Assembly: GCF_012184425.1 (NCBI RefSeq)
Contig: NZ_VTOW01000003.1
Location: 310,001-374,000, forward strand
Direction: 5' to 3'
DNA length: 64,000 bases
Origin: Candidatus Manganitrophus noduliformans
GTDB lineage: Bacteria > Nitrospirota > Nitrospiria > SBBL01 > Manganitrophaceae
The notes under the pieces are model-generated. The model saw only the letters and a program-made list of their open reading frames with translations. It was not told the origin of the DNA and did no database searches. Made by a program: the position numbers and the translations under genes. This document shows positions 50,777-60,279 of the stretch, one piece after another. Each line of letters begins with the position of its first letter. Within the stretch, counting starts at the first letter, position 1.

Positions 50777-52534
50777 ATGAGGCCGACCGCCGCGATAGAG
50801 GATCTTTTCTGGAAAGTCCGGCCGATCGACCTGGATGAGGCGCGGCGTCTCTCGGCGCGGTTTTCTCTCCACCCGATCACGGCCCGCCTGCTCCTCCAAC
50901 GGGGGGTCGGGCCGTCGTCCGTAAAGGGGTTTTTGGACCCTTCCACCGACCTTCTCAACGATCCCTTCCTGTTCCGGGAGATGAAACGGGCGACCGCGCG
51001 AATCCTGCAGGCGATCGAGAGAAATGAGAAGATCCTGATTTACGGCGATTATGATGTGGACGGGATGACGGGGGCCGCCCTTTTGGTGGAAACCTTCCGG
51101 CTGCTCGGTTATCCTGTCGATGTGTACATTCCGGATCGATTCGAGGAGGGGTATGGCTTGCATCTTCCCCCCCTCCGGCGGGCGCGGGAGGCCGGAACCG
51201 CGCTGGTGATCACGGTTGATTGCGGCACGACTTCCCACGCGGAGATTAAAGAGGCGGCCTCCTTCGGACTCGACATCATCATTGTCGATCATCATCAGCT
51301 TGCGGGAGGGGCCCCCCCCGCCGTTGCGTTTTTGAACCCGGAGGGACCACCTCAGGAGACCCCTTACCCTTTTCGGGGCCTTTCCTCCGTCGGTGTCGCC
51401 TTCAAATTGGCGGAGGGGCTCTTTAAAGGATCGGGGCTCTCCCCGTTGCGGCTCCGCCCGCTTCTCGATTTGGTCGCGTTGGGGACTGTCGCCGACGTGG
51501 CGCCGCTGACCGAAGAGAATCGTTATTTCGTCAGCGAGGGTCTTCGCGTGATCCGGGAGGGGATCCGGCCGGGGATCGCGGCGCTCCTTGAGATCGCCGG
51601 GGAGGACCGGGCTTCCGCGAACGAGCAGACCCTCGGTTATTGTCTCGCCCCGCGGCTGAACGCCGCGGGCCGTCTCTACCACGCCGGAGAGGGGGTCGCC
51701 CTCTTGACCGCTCCCTCGCGAGAGAAAGCGCTCCCTCTGGCAGAGCGATTGGAGGCGTATAATCGGGAGCGCCGGCGGATTCAGATGCGGATGTGGGAAG
51801 AGGCGGAGCGACAGGTGTCGGAGATGAGAGATGCGGATCGCCATCCGCTCTTCGTCCTCGCTTCGGAAGGGTGGCATCCGGGGGTCGTCGGGATCATCGC
51901 ATCGCGCCTTGTAGAACGGTATCGCCGTCCGGCGATCGTCATCGCCCTCTCGCCGGAAGGGATCGGGAGAGGATCGGGCCGATCGGTCGAAGGGATCGAC
52001 CTCCACCGGTCGGTCTCGGTTTGCCGCGCTCTGCTTGAGAAATTCGGCGGCCATGCCGGAGCGGTCGGCCTGATGATTCGGGCCGATCGCGTCGATCTCT
52101 TTCGAGAGGGGCTGGTGAATGTTTTCTCGGAAATTCCCTCGGTCGAAACATCCGAGACGCTTTGGATCGACGCCGAGATCAAGCTGGAAGAGGTGACTTT
52201 CGATTTCATTCGCGCGATCGCGCCGTTGGCCCCGTTCGGACCGGCCCATCCGGAGCCGGTCTTCTTGGCGCGGAATATATCATTGATCGGGTTGCAACGG
52301 GAGCTCGATCGGTCGGTCCGCTTTAAGGTTCGGGACAAGAAGGGATGGACCTTCGATGTCGTTGGGCCCGGCGGAATGAATCTTCCTTGGAACGATTTTG
52401 TAGAGGGAGCGGCCGTCGATCTCGCTTTTGCCCCGGAAGTGTGGACCTGGCAGGGGGAGCCACGGATTTTTCTCAGATTAAAAAGAATTCGGAGGGTGGG
52501 GGCGATTGAACAGCGCCCGGAAGAGCAATGCTGA
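50777..52534 (+). CDS. recJ: Single-stranded-DNA-specific exonuclease RecJ
   Basis: 585 residues. DHH domain: ILIYGDYDVDGMTG, IPDRFEEGYGLH, TVDCGTT, IIVDHHQL. DHHA1 domain: GRGSGRSVEGIDLHRS, FGGHAGAVGLMI. A C-terminal OB-like segment follows. Degrades ssDNA 5' to 3' in recombination and repair. The stop overlaps the RelA/SpoT start (52528-52534). Confidence 0.94.
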   Translation: MRPTAAIEDLFWKVRPIDLDEARRLSARFSLHPITARLLLQRGVGPSSVKGFLDPSTDLLNDPFLFREMKRATARILQAIERNEKILIYGDYDVDGMTGAALLVETFRLLGYPVDVYIPDRFEEGYGLHLPPLRRAREAGTALVITVDCGTTSHAEIKEAASFGLDIIIVDHHQLAGGAPPAVAFLNPEGPPQETPYPFRGLSSVGVAFKLAEGLFKGSGLSPLRLRPLLDLVALGTVADVAPLTEENRYFVSEGLRVIREGIRPGIAALLEIAGEDRASANEQTLGYCLAPRLNAAGRLYHAGEGVALLTAPSREKALPLAERLEAYNRERRRIQMRMWEEAERQVSEMRDADRHPLFVLASEGWHPGVVGIIASRLVERYRRPAIVIALSPEGIGRGSGRSVEGIDLHRSVSVCRALLEKFGGHAGAVGLMIRADRVDLFREGLVNVFSEIPSVETSETLWIDAEIKLEEVTFDFIRAIAPLAPFGPAHPEPVFLARNISLIGLQRELDRSVRFKVRDKKGWTFDVVGPGGMNLPWNDFVEGAAVDLAFAPEVWTWQGEPRIFLRLKRIRRVGAIEQRPEEQC

Positions 52535-54705
52535 ATCGACTGATCTTTAAGGAACGCCCGGCAAAGAAGCTGACGCTAGAAGATATCGTCAGGCAGATCC
52601 ACGCCTATGCGCCGCAGGCCGACGTCTCGCCTCTGAGAAAGGCCTATGCCTTTTCCGAGAAGGCGCACGCGGGACAGCTCCGCCAATCCGGGGAGCCGTT
52701 CCTTCAGCATCCGCTTGAGGTCGCCAACCTTCTGACCGAATTAAAGCTCGACGTTCCCTCCATCGTCGCCGGGTTGCTGCACGACGTGGTGGAGGACACG
52801 TTTCACACAAAAGAAGAGCTGACGCGGGAATTCGGGGAAGATATCGCCGCCATGGTCGACGGCGTGACGAAAATTGGAAAGATCGAGTTCCGGAGCGTTC
52901 AGGAAAAACAGGCCGAGAATTTCAGGAAGATGATCGTCTCGATGGCGGAGGATATCCGGGTCATCCTGATCAAGCTGGCTGACCGGCTCCACAATATGCG
53001 GACCCTCGATGCGCTGGCCGAAGAAAAACGGGAGCGGATCGCCCAAGAGACGCTTGAGATCTATGCTCCGCTGGCGAATCGGCTCGGGATCGGCTGGATC
53101 AAGTCGGAGCTGGAGGATCTCTGTCTTCGATACCTGAAGCCCGATATTTACCTCTCGCTCGTCAAAAAAGTGAAGACCGGCCGCGAAGAGCGGGAAAAAT
53201 ATATGGAGTCGGTCATCGAAGCGATTCAGAAAGAGCTGGCGGCAAACCGTTTCGCCTGCAAAGTCACCGGACGATACAAACACCTCTTCGGGATTTATCA
53301 CAAGATGGAGAAGCGGGCGATCCCTTTCGAAGAGGTCTACGACCTCATGGGGATTCGAATCATCACCGACAACAAGATGAATTGTTATGCCATTCTCGGT
53401 CTCATCCACTCCCTCTGGCGGCCGGTGCCGGGGCGGTTTAAAGATTACATCGCCATCCCGAAGTCGAATCTCTATCAGTCGCTCCATACGACCGTCGTCG
53501 GCCCGGAAGGGCGGCATGTCGAATTCCAGATCCGGACGGAAGAGATGCATCGGATTGCGGAGGAAGGGATCGCCTCGCACTGGACTTACAAGGAGGGGGG
53601 GACCCTCAATCCGAAAGATGAACGAACCTTCGCCTGGCTTCGGCAGCTCGTCGAGTGGCAGCAGGAGCTCTCCGACACGCGGCAGTTCATGGATTCGGTC
53701 AAAACCGATCTCTTCACCGATGTGGTCTATATCTTCAGCCCGAAAGGAGACGTGAAAGAGCTGGTCAAGGGGGCGACCCCGATCGATTTCGCCTATGCCA
53801 TCCACACCGAGGTCGGCAATCACTGCGTGGGGGCCAAGGTGAACGGAAAGATCGTCCCCCTCCGGTATCAGCTCAAAAGCGGCGATACGGTTGAAATCCT
53901 CACCTCGCCGACGCACGTCCCGAGCAAAGACTGGCTGAAAATCGTCAAGACCTCCAAAGCCAAGGCGAAGATCAAGCACCTCATCAAAGAGGAAGAGCGG
54001 GCCCGAAGCCTCGATATCGGTAAAAAGATTCTGGAGCGGGAGCTTCGGAAGGAGAACCTCAGCCCGTCGGAGGTCCTCAAATCGGATCAGATCTTAACCG
54101 GCCTCAGGGAGCAGGGGATTCGGACGATCGAAGAGCTCTTCGTCGCGATCGGTTACGGGAAGGTGTCGGCGCATCATGTGATCAAGCCCCTCCTGCCGGA
54201 GCCCCGGATGAAGGAGGGGCTCAAGGACAAGTTCATCAAGAAGGTCGGCCTCGCCAAAAGCGAGGTGAAGGTGAGCGGCCTGGATGATATCATGATCCAC
54301 CTTTCCAAATGTTGCAATCCCGTTCCGGGAGATCAGATCATCGGCTTCATCACGCGGGGGCGGGGCCTTTCGATCCACACCGTCGACTGTCCGAACATCG
54401 ACGAGCTCGATTACGACAAAGACCGGCTGGTCGAAGTCGATTGGGACAAGCGGATCGCGGCGACCCATCCGGTCGATATCTCCGTGTTGACCCTCGACCG
54501 GCCCGGTCTTCTCGCCTCCGTCTCCACTTCGATTGCAGGCGCCGGCGCCAACATCAGTCAGGCCGAAATCATCACGACCGAGGACAAAAAAGCGACCCTC
54601 CACTTCGTCATCGACATCACCGACACCAAACATCTCGAAAAAGTCTTAAAAAGCATCGAGAAGGTCGAAGGGGTGCTGCAGGCGAGGCGGGTGAGAAAGG
54701 GGTAA
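52528..54705 (+). CDS. spoT: RelA/SpoT-type (p)ppGpp synthetase/hydrolase
   Basis: 725 residues with the long RSH order: HD hydrolase (HPLEVANLL, AGLLHDVVEDT, KLADRLHNMRTLDAL), synthetase (YDLMGIRIITDNK, HTTVVGPEGRHVEFQIRT), TGS (VYIFSPKGDVKELVKGATPIDFAYAIHTEVG), zinc-finger/CC region (SKCCNPVPGDQIIGFITRGRG) and a C-terminal ACT domain (DRPGLLASVSTSIAGAGANI). HD residues are intact, so it is probably bifunctional. It starts within the last bases of recJ. Confidence 0.93.
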   Translation: MLNRLIFKERPAKKLTLEDIVRQIHAYAPQADVSPLRKAYAFSEKAHAGQLRQSGEPFLQHPLEVANLLTELKLDVPSIVAGLLHDVVEDTFHTKEELTREFGEDIAAMVDGVTKIGKIEFRSVQEKQAENFRKMIVSMAEDIRVILIKLADRLHNMRTLDALAEEKRERIAQETLEIYAPLANRLGIGWIKSELEDLCLRYLKPDIYLSLVKKVKTGREEREKYMESVIEAIQKELAANRFACKVTGRYKHLFGIYHKMEKRAIPFEEVYDLMGIRIITDNKMNCYAILGLIHSLWRPVPGRFKDYIAIPKSNLYQSLHTTVVGPEGRHVEFQIRTEEMHRIAEEGIASHWTYKEGGTLNPKDERTFAWLRQLVEWQQELSDTRQFMDSVKTDLFTDVVYIFSPKGDVKELVKGATPIDFAYAIHTEVGNHCVGAKVNGKIVPLRYQLKSGDTVEILTSPTHVPSKDWLKIVKTSKAKAKIKHLIKEEERARSLDIGKKILERELRKENLSPSEVLKSDQILTGLREQGIRTIEELFVAIGYGKVSAHHVIKPLLPEPRMKEGLKDKFIKKVGLAKSEVKVSGLDDIMIHLSKCCNPVPGDQIIGFITRGRGLSIHTVDCPNIDELDYDKDRLVEVDWDKRIAATHPVDISVLTLDRPGLLASVSTSIAGAGANISQAEIITTEDKKATLHFVIDITDTKHLEKVLKSIEKVEGVLQARRVRKG

Positions 54706-54707
54706 CA

Positions 54708-54732
54708 ACGTTAAAGGTTGTTCGTTTAACGT
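54708..54732. terminator. Hairpin between convergent genes
   Basis: ACGTTAAA (54708-54715) and TTTAACGT (54725-54732), 8-bp stem with a 9-base loop, between the convergent RSH and debranching-enzyme genes. Weak and without a U-tract; a shared transcript end is plausible. Confidence 0.35.
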
Positions 54733-54734
54733 CG

Positions 54735-56903
54735 TCATCTCCTCGTAACAACTTCCACCTTCGGCGACTTGTTGGTTACCTCGATCAAGGCGCCGGTTCT
54801 TCCCTCCCGAACGATAAAGTCGACCCGCTCGTTTCCGACCTGAAGGTTGGTGATGTCGACCCATTTGAGCCAGGTCGGAAGGACCGGGTCGGTGAAGTAG
54901 AGGCGTTGATTGGGCGCATCGGCCGATAGGCCTAAAAAAGAGCTGAGGACGGAGAAGATGGACGCGGCCGACCAGGCTTGAGGGCTGCACGCGATCGGAT
55001 AAGGGGTCGGGCCGTGACCCATCGTCCTCGCAAAACCGCAGAAGAGCTCCGGCAGCCGTCCGTTTTCGAGAAAAAGGGTCGATTCAAAGAGGCCGGTCGC
55101 AACCAGACGAAGATGTTCATTCAGACCGTACCGTTTGAATCCGGCCAGGATGATCGCGTTATCGTGCGGCCAGACCCCGCCGTTGTGATAACTCATCGGA
55201 TTGTATCTCGGTTCCCCTTCCGCAACGGTCCGGATTCCCCATCCGCAAAACATGTCGGGACTGATGAGCCGGTCTGCGATCTTCCTCGCCTTCCGGTCGT
55301 CGATGAGCCCGGTCCAGAGGCAGTGGCCCGGATTGGAGGTGACCACCTCGCACTTTTTCTTATCCTTGTCCAACGCCAGCGCATAGAACTGCTTCTCGTC
55401 GCTCCAAAAATCACGATCGAACCGCTCGCGCAATGCTTGGGCTTCGCTGATCAACTCCATCTGCAGGTTGATCTTCCCAAGCTGCGAGGCGATCGATCCG
55501 AGTCCGACCAGCGCCGCGTAGAGATACCCTTGCACTTCGACCAGCGCGATCGGAGAATCGGCGAATTTTCCGTCGGCGTGAAAGACCGAATCGTGTGAGT
55601 CTTTCCACCCCTGCTGTTGCAGACCGATCGGCGACTCCCGGTGGTACTCGATATAGCCGTCTTGATCGAGATCGCCGTACTTTCGAATCCATTCCAGCGC
55701 CGCCAGGGCATTCGGCCAGAGCGATTCGACAAACGCGACGTCGCCGGTCCACGAGAGGTATTGATGAAGCAGAATCAAAAAAAGCGGGGTTGAATCGACG
55801 CTTCCGTAATAGGGGATGAAGGGGATCTCCCGGAGATTGGCCATTTCTCCCTTTCGGTATTCGTGCATGATCTTCCCCGGCGCCTCATCGAGGAAAGGAT
55901 TGTGCTCTTTCCCCTGAAGCTTGGCGAGATATTGCAGGGTCCCGCGGGCGATCTGGGGCTGAAAGGGGAGGATCTCCAGCGAGGTGATGATCCCGTCCCG
56001 GCCGAACGGGGCGACGAACCAGGGAATGCCGGCGTAAGGATAGGGGCCGTGCGGGGTCTCCGTCTCGAGCATCCGGATGTCGGAGAGGGATCGGCTGAGC
56101 AGCTGGTTGAAGGATTCATTGCTCGTGACGATCCGCGTTCGCTCCTGTTCCCACTTGATAATCCCTTTCCGGACCCGCGTGATCACCTGCGGGAAGTTCC
56201 ATCGTTTGTTCCATCGGCGCTCTCCGGTCAGCGCGGTCGCCGAGAGGTGGAGCTCCCACTCTTTTTGCGGCGGAAGCCGGATGAAAAAGGTCGCCTCCTC
56301 CCCGTTCGCCTCCTCCGGGAGAGGATCGAACTTGAGGTGAAGACTTCGGAGAATGTCGTCGAGACCCGAATATTTGAATGAGACCGCCCCCCGCTGATAC
56401 TCCGGCGGGAAGAGCTCGCCCCGTTTCGGCCGCTCGGTCCCGCGGATCTCGAAGACATCCAAAAAATCGGCGCCGTACTGGAGGCAGATCTTCAATTCGA
56501 TCTGATGGGTATGGAAGTTCTTGAACTGAAGGGTCTGAAAAAAAGTATTCCGATAGAGAAGGAGCCGCTTGCGGATAAAAACGGTGTTCCGGGGGATTAC
56601 GAGGTGGCGGTCGATCGTGTAGTCGGGGTTGGTCAGATCGACGAGAATCTCGCTGTCGTCGGAGGAGACCGTCGAGTAGAGGAAAAGGGGAAATTCCTCG
56701 TTGATCCGAAGCCCCAGCAGGTTGAGAAATCGTGTTCCCTCGAAATAGAATCCCAGTTCTCCCTGAAAACGGCTTCTGAAGTTGCCGAACTTGTCACAGA
56801 CGATGAACCCTTCTTCCTGCTTCAGGCTGAGCTTCTTGATTCCGGCCGCAACCGGAGAGGTTAAAATATAATAATCGTCCCGGAGGGCGGTCTCGTCGTT
56901 CAT
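54735..56903 (-). CDS. Glycogen debranching enzyme (amylo-alpha-1,6-glucosidase family)
   Basis: 722 residues from the ATG at 56903; upstream in-frame sequence to 57149 belongs to the glycosyltransferase region. N-terminal GDE_N-type domain: YYILTSPVAAGIKKLSL, KFGNFRSRFQGELGFYFEGTRFL. C-terminal (alpha/alpha)6 catalytic domain: PYAGIPWFVAPFGRDGIITSLEILPF, YGSVDSTPLFL, QQGWKDSHDSVFHADGK, HCLWTGLID and PMSYHNGGVWPHDNAII, carrying the acidic catalytic candidates. Hydrolyses 1,6-branches of glycogen or maltodextrin. Leftward, downstream of the glycosyltransferase. Confidence 0.88.
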   Translation of the reverse strand: MNDETALRDDYYILTSPVAAGIKKLSLKQEEGFIVCDKFGNFRSRFQGELGFYFEGTRFLNLLGLRINEEFPLFLYSTVSSDDSEILVDLTNPDYTIDRHLVIPRNTVFIRKRLLLYRNTFFQTLQFKNFHTHQIELKICLQYGADFLDVFEIRGTERPKRGELFPPEYQRGAVSFKYSGLDDILRSLHLKFDPLPEEANGEEATFFIRLPPQKEWELHLSATALTGERRWNKRWNFPQVITRVRKGIIKWEQERTRIVTSNESFNQLLSRSLSDIRMLETETPHGPYPYAGIPWFVAPFGRDGIITSLEILPFQPQIARGTLQYLAKLQGKEHNPFLDEAPGKIMHEYRKGEMANLREIPFIPYYGSVDSTPLFLILLHQYLSWTGDVAFVESLWPNALAALEWIRKYGDLDQDGYIEYHRESPIGLQQQGWKDSHDSVFHADGKFADSPIALVEVQGYLYAALVGLGSIASQLGKINLQMELISEAQALRERFDRDFWSDEKQFYALALDKDKKKCEVVTSNPGHCLWTGLIDDRKARKIADRLISPDMFCGWGIRTVAEGEPRYNPMSYHNGGVWPHDNAIILAGFKRYGLNEHLRLVATGLFESTLFLENGRLPELFCGFARTMGHGPTPYPIACSPQAWSAASIFSVLSSFLGLSADAPNQRLYFTDPVLPTWLKWVDITNLQVGNERVDFIVREGRTGALIEVTNKSPKVEVVTRR

Positions 56904-56970
56904 GCTGTCTCCTTGAAAGAGGGTGTGATCCCTTGATTCATCCGATGCGGCCCGCGCGTCCGTTCGGAGG

Positions 56971-58035
56971 TCAGGCCGCTTCGGCCAGCTCGTCCGCCGA
57001 CAGCGGCCTGTTCCAAAAGGCGATGACCTCTTCATATGCCTGCTCGTAACGGCGGACCATCCTTTCGGCCGAGAAGGCGTCCTCGACATATTCTCTGCAT
57101 CCCTTTCGGGAGATCTCGCCGATCCGCTCGACCGCGCGGACCAAATCATCGACCTCGGAATGAATGAAGCCGGTGGTTCCGTGGACCAAGATTTCGTTCA
57201 CAGAGCCGTAAGGCCGCGCGATCACCGGCGTGCCGCAGGCGAGCGATTCGATCATGACGAGGCCGAACGGCTCCGGCCAGTCGATCGGGAAGAGGAGCGC
57301 CAGCGCGTCGCCGAGGAAAACGTTTTTTTCCTCGTCGCCGATCTCCCCGATATATTCGACCAGCGGCGGCTTGATCAGCGGCCGGATCACCGCGTCGAAA
57401 TAGTCGCGATCCTGATCGGCGATTTTGGCCGCGATTTTCAGGGGGATACCTGTCTTCTGCGCGACGGCGACGGCGATGTCGGCCCTTTTTTCAGGAGCGA
57501 TCCTTCCGAGAAAAGCGAGGTAGCTCCCCGGTTCCGGGTGGAAACGATACTTCTCCATCGGCAGGCCGTGATGAACGGTGCTGACCCAATTGGCGAAGGG
57601 AAAGGGGGTCCGTTGGCTGTGACTGATCGAGATCAGCGGATGCGACTTATAATAACGGTGGATTCCCTGAAGTTCGGGCATATCGAGCCGGCCGTGCAGC
57701 GTCGTCACGGTCGGCGTGGCGCTCCTTTGGGCAAAAGGGAAGGTAAAGTAATCGGCGTGGGAATGGATCAAATCAAATTCTTCGGCATGATCGTAAACCG
57801 TCGAAAGTTGAAGAATATGGTCCGCGTAAGGATCTTTGACATTACTTAATCGCAACGCCGCACGGCAAACCGAGACAAGACGTGCGCTGGTCTTCGAATC
57901 GCCGCTGGCAAAGAGGGTTACGTCATGGCCGTTTTTGATCAGTCCTTCGGTTAATACCGAAACGACCCGTTCCGTTCCCCCGTAAAGCTTGGGCGGAACA
58001 CTCTCAAAGAGAGGGGATATTTGCGCAATCTTCAT
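56971..58035 (-). CDS. GT4 family glycosyltransferase
   Basis: 354 residues, GT-B fold. N-terminal: PPKLYGGTERVVSVLTEGLIKNGHDVTLFASGD. C-terminal: YLAFLGRIAPEKRADIAVAVA, ALLFPIDWPEPFGLVMIESLACGTPVIARPYGSVNEI, the E-x7-E donor motif. The substrate is unknown. Pairing with a debranching enzyme 67 bases downstream suggests glycogen- or glucan-related work, possibly as a GlgA-like or trehalose enzyme. Confidence 0.85.
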   Translation of the reverse strand: MKIAQISPLFESVPPKLYGGTERVVSVLTEGLIKNGHDVTLFASGDSKTSARLVSVCRAALRLSNVKDPYADHILQLSTVYDHAEEFDLIHSHADYFTFPFAQRSATPTVTTLHGRLDMPELQGIHRYYKSHPLISISHSQRTPFPFANWVSTVHHGLPMEKYRFHPEPGSYLAFLGRIAPEKRADIAVAVAQKTGIPLKIAAKIADQDRDYFDAVIRPLIKPPLVEYIGEIGDEEKNVFLGDALALLFPIDWPEPFGLVMIESLACGTPVIARPYGSVNEILVHGTTGFIHSEVDDLVRAVERIGEISRKGCREYVEDAFSAERMVRRYEQAYEEVIAFWNRPLSADELAEAA

Positions 58036-58316
58036 TCGGGACTCCAGGTTTCCACTTACAATGGGAAGGGGGGAGATGTCGGCGGATTATGAAGGTAAAC
58101 CTCGGAATAATTTGCATCTTATAAAAAGTAACATAAGGTTTTTCTGCGAGTCAATATAGGGGGGAAAGGCTTGGCTTGTGTTCTAAAAAAATCGCGGAGG
58201 CCCTTTCGGATCTCTTCTCCGAAGCGGGAAGAGAATTGGCGCGGCCGGTCCAAAACGGGGGTTGGGAAAGGGGCGGTATTTGAGAATGACAATAGCGGAT
58301 GGGAAAGGGATTTTTC

Positions 58317-58345
58317 TTGACAAGATTTTTGCGATATGATAAAAT
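58317..58345 (+). promoter_or_regulatory. Sigma-70-like promoter for nadE leader
   Basis: TTGACA (58317-58322), 17-base spacer, TAAAAT (58340-58345). Transcript start near 58352, only about 27 bases before the terminator hairpin. A TATGAT at 58335-58340 is too close to the -35. Confidence 0.65.
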
Positions 58346-58378
58346 CCTACTCAATTCATTTTCGGAAACTTGGAAGAC

Positions 58379-58417
58379 AATGGCGTCTTCTCCACGCGGA
58401 GAAGACGCCATTTTTTT
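58379..58417 (+). terminator. Intrinsic terminator inside the nadE leader
   Basis: AATGGCGTCTTCTCC - ACGC - GGAGAAGACGCCATT, a perfect 15-bp stem, followed by a run of seven T (58411-58417). It lies between a strong promoter and the nadE start codon at 58474, so it must be bypassed or act as an attenuator, unless it ends a short RNA. The 5' arm can alternatively pair in AAGAC-AATGGC-GTCTT (58374-58389). Confidence 0.85.
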
Positions 58418-58431
58418 AGGGACAATGTCGT

Positions 58432-58454
58432 CCTTGCAATCGTCGATTGCAAGG
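58432..58454 (+). promoter_or_regulatory. Second leader hairpin before nadE
   Basis: CCTTGCAAT - CGTCG - ATTGCAAGG, perfect 9-bp stem, followed by CGTTTTATTTT and the GGAG of nadE. The preceding GACAATGTCGTC (58421-58432) repeats GACAATGGCGTC (58376-58387) before the terminator. Confidence 0.7.
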
Positions 58455-58473
58455 CGTTTTATTTTGGAGATCG

Positions 58474-60279
58474 ATGCGGACCCTTCGGCTGGCGCTGGCC
58501 CAGATCAACAGTACGGTCGGGGACCTTGCGGGAAACGTTCAAAAGATCTCGGAGGCAATCGAGCGGGCGAAAGGAAACAAGGTCGATCTGATCGCTTTCC
58601 CGGAGCTGGCCATCTCCGGCTATCCCCCCGAGGATCTCCTCTTGAAACCCCAGTTTATCGAGGAGAACCTCCAGGCTTTGCACAAGGTGGCGAAGCGTTG
58701 CAAGGGGCTGACCGCGATTGTCGGCTTCGTCGATCGACAAGAAGATATCTACAACGCCGCCGCAGTGATCCACGATGGGGCGGTCCGGCTCGTCTACCAC
58801 AAATCTCATCTTCCGAATTATGGCGTCTTCGACGAAAACCGTTATTTCCAGGCGGGAAAAGAGGCGCCTGTTTTCACCTTGAACGGGATAACCCTCGGGG
58901 TGAATATCTGTGAGGATATCTGGTACCCGGAAGGGCCGACCTTCGCGCAGGCATTGGGCGGGGGGGCCGAAGTGATCATCAACATCAATGCCTCTCCGTA
59001 CCATGCGGGGAAAGGATTATTCCGGGAAGAGATGATCGCAACCCGCGCGCGGGACAATGCGGCGATCATCGCCTACGTGAATCTCGTCGGCGGACAGGAT
59101 GAGCTTGTTTTCGACGGGGGAAGCTTTGTCGCAAATGAACGGGGGGAAATTCTCTGCAGGGCGAAGCAGTTTCGCGAATCGTTGATCATGATCGATCTTT
59201 CGGTCGATTCCGTTTTCCGCGCCAGGCTGCACGATCCCCGGCGCAGGACGGAGAAGCGGGAGCGTGTTTTCCCGGAGGTTCAGAAGATTGTCTTAGGTCA
59301 TACGGAACGGAAGGGGAAGTTGAAGCCCCTTTTACCTTCTCTGGAAGATCGTCTTTCGCGTCTCGATGAGATGTACAGCGCCCTGACGCTCGGCTTGGCC
59401 GATTATGTTCATAAGAACGGTTTCAAAAAAGGGGTGATCGGCCTTTCGGGGGGAATCGATTCGGCTCTGACGGCGGCGATCGCCGTCGATGCGCTCGGGA
59501 AAGAGAATGTCATCGGCGTTTTCATGCCCTCGCGCTACACCTCGCAAGAGAGCGAGGAGGAAGCCGAGATGTTGGCGCGAAATCTGGGAATCCGCTTGAT
59601 CACCCTCCCGATTGAATCGTCCTTCGAGTCGTATCTTTCGCTTCTCTCTCACGAATTCAAGAATTTCCCCGCCGACATCACCGAAGAGAACCTGCAGTCG
59701 CGGATTCGCGGAAACCTGATGATGGCCCTCTCGAACAAATTCGGGTGGCTGGTCCTGACGACCGGGAATAAAAGCGAGTTGAGCGTCGGGTATGCGACGT
59801 TGTACGGCGATATGGCCGGCGGTTTCGGCGTGATCAAAGATGTCTGGAAGACGCTTGTGTATGAGCTGGCGACGGAGAGAAATAAAAAGGGGAAACCGGT
59901 GATTCCGGAGCGGACTTTCACCCGTCCTCCGACCGCCGAGCTCCGCCCCAATCAGACCGATCAGGATTCCCTTCCTCCTTACGAGCTTCTCGATCCGATT
60001 TTAAAGGCGTATGTCGAGGAGGATAAGTCCTACGATGAAATCGTTGCGATGGGGTTCGATCCGGCGGTCATTGCGAAGGTGATCGCCTTGGTCGATTTAT
60101 CGGAGTTTAAGAGAAGACAGGCCCCTCCCGGGATCAAGCTGACCCCGCGGGCCCTGGGCAAAGATCGACGGATGCCGATCACCAATCGGTATCGCAGTTT
60201 TTATCAGGCAAAGAAAAACCGGATCAAAAGTAAAGAAGATCATCAAATCATCGGAGAAGAGGGAAAGGAGAAGACATGA
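58474..60279 (+). CDS. nadE: Glutamine-hydrolysing NAD+ synthetase
   Basis: 601 residues from the ATG at 58474 (GGAG 4 bases upstream); an ATG at 58447 lies inside the leader hairpin and is rejected. N-terminal nitrilase-type glutaminase: Glu in [14 protein letters not shown], Lys in [14 protein letters not shown], Cys in [10 protein letters not shown]-terminal NAD synthetase: [42 protein letters not shown]. Converts NaAD to NAD+ using glutamine ammonia. The stop overlaps glnA (ATGA at 60276-60279), linking it to ammonia assimilation. Confidence 0.94.
   Translation: MRTLRLALAQINSTVGDLAGNVQKISEAIERAKGNKVDLIAFPELAISGYPPEDLLLKPQFIEENLQALHKVAKRCKGLTAIVGFVDRQEDIYNAAAVIHDGAVRLVYHKSHLPNYGVFDENRYFQAGKEAPVFTLNGITLGVNICEDIWYPEGPTFAQALGGGAEVIININASPYHAGKGLFREEMIATRARDNAAIIAYVNLVGGQDELVFDGGSFVANERGEILCRAKQFRESLIMIDLSVDSVFRARLHDPRRRTEKRERVFPEVQKIVLGHTERKGKLKPLLPSLEDRLSRLDEMYSALTLGLADYVHKNGFKKGVIGLSGGIDSALTAAIAVDALGKENVIGVFMPSRYTSQESEEEAEMLARNLGIRLITLPIESSFESYLSLLSHEFKNFPADITEENLQSRIRGNLMMALSNKFGWLVLTTGNKSELSVGYATLYGDMAGGFGVIKDVWKTLVYELATERNKKGKPVIPERTFTRPPTAELRPNQTDQDSLPPYELLDPILKAYVEEDKSYDEIVAMGFDPAVIAKVIALVDLSEFKRRQAPPGIKLTPRALGKDRRMPITNRYRSFYQAKKNRIKSKEDHQIIGEEGKEKT

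Larger units (their letters stand above)
58036..58473. other. Divergent intergenic region with nadE leader
   Basis: 438 bases between the leftward glycosyltransferase and rightward nadE. Contains a strong promoter (58317-58345), an intrinsic terminator (58379-58417) and a second hairpin (58432-58454). No credible gene recognised; short open frames here have no similarity or start context worth reporting. Confidence 0.7.
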
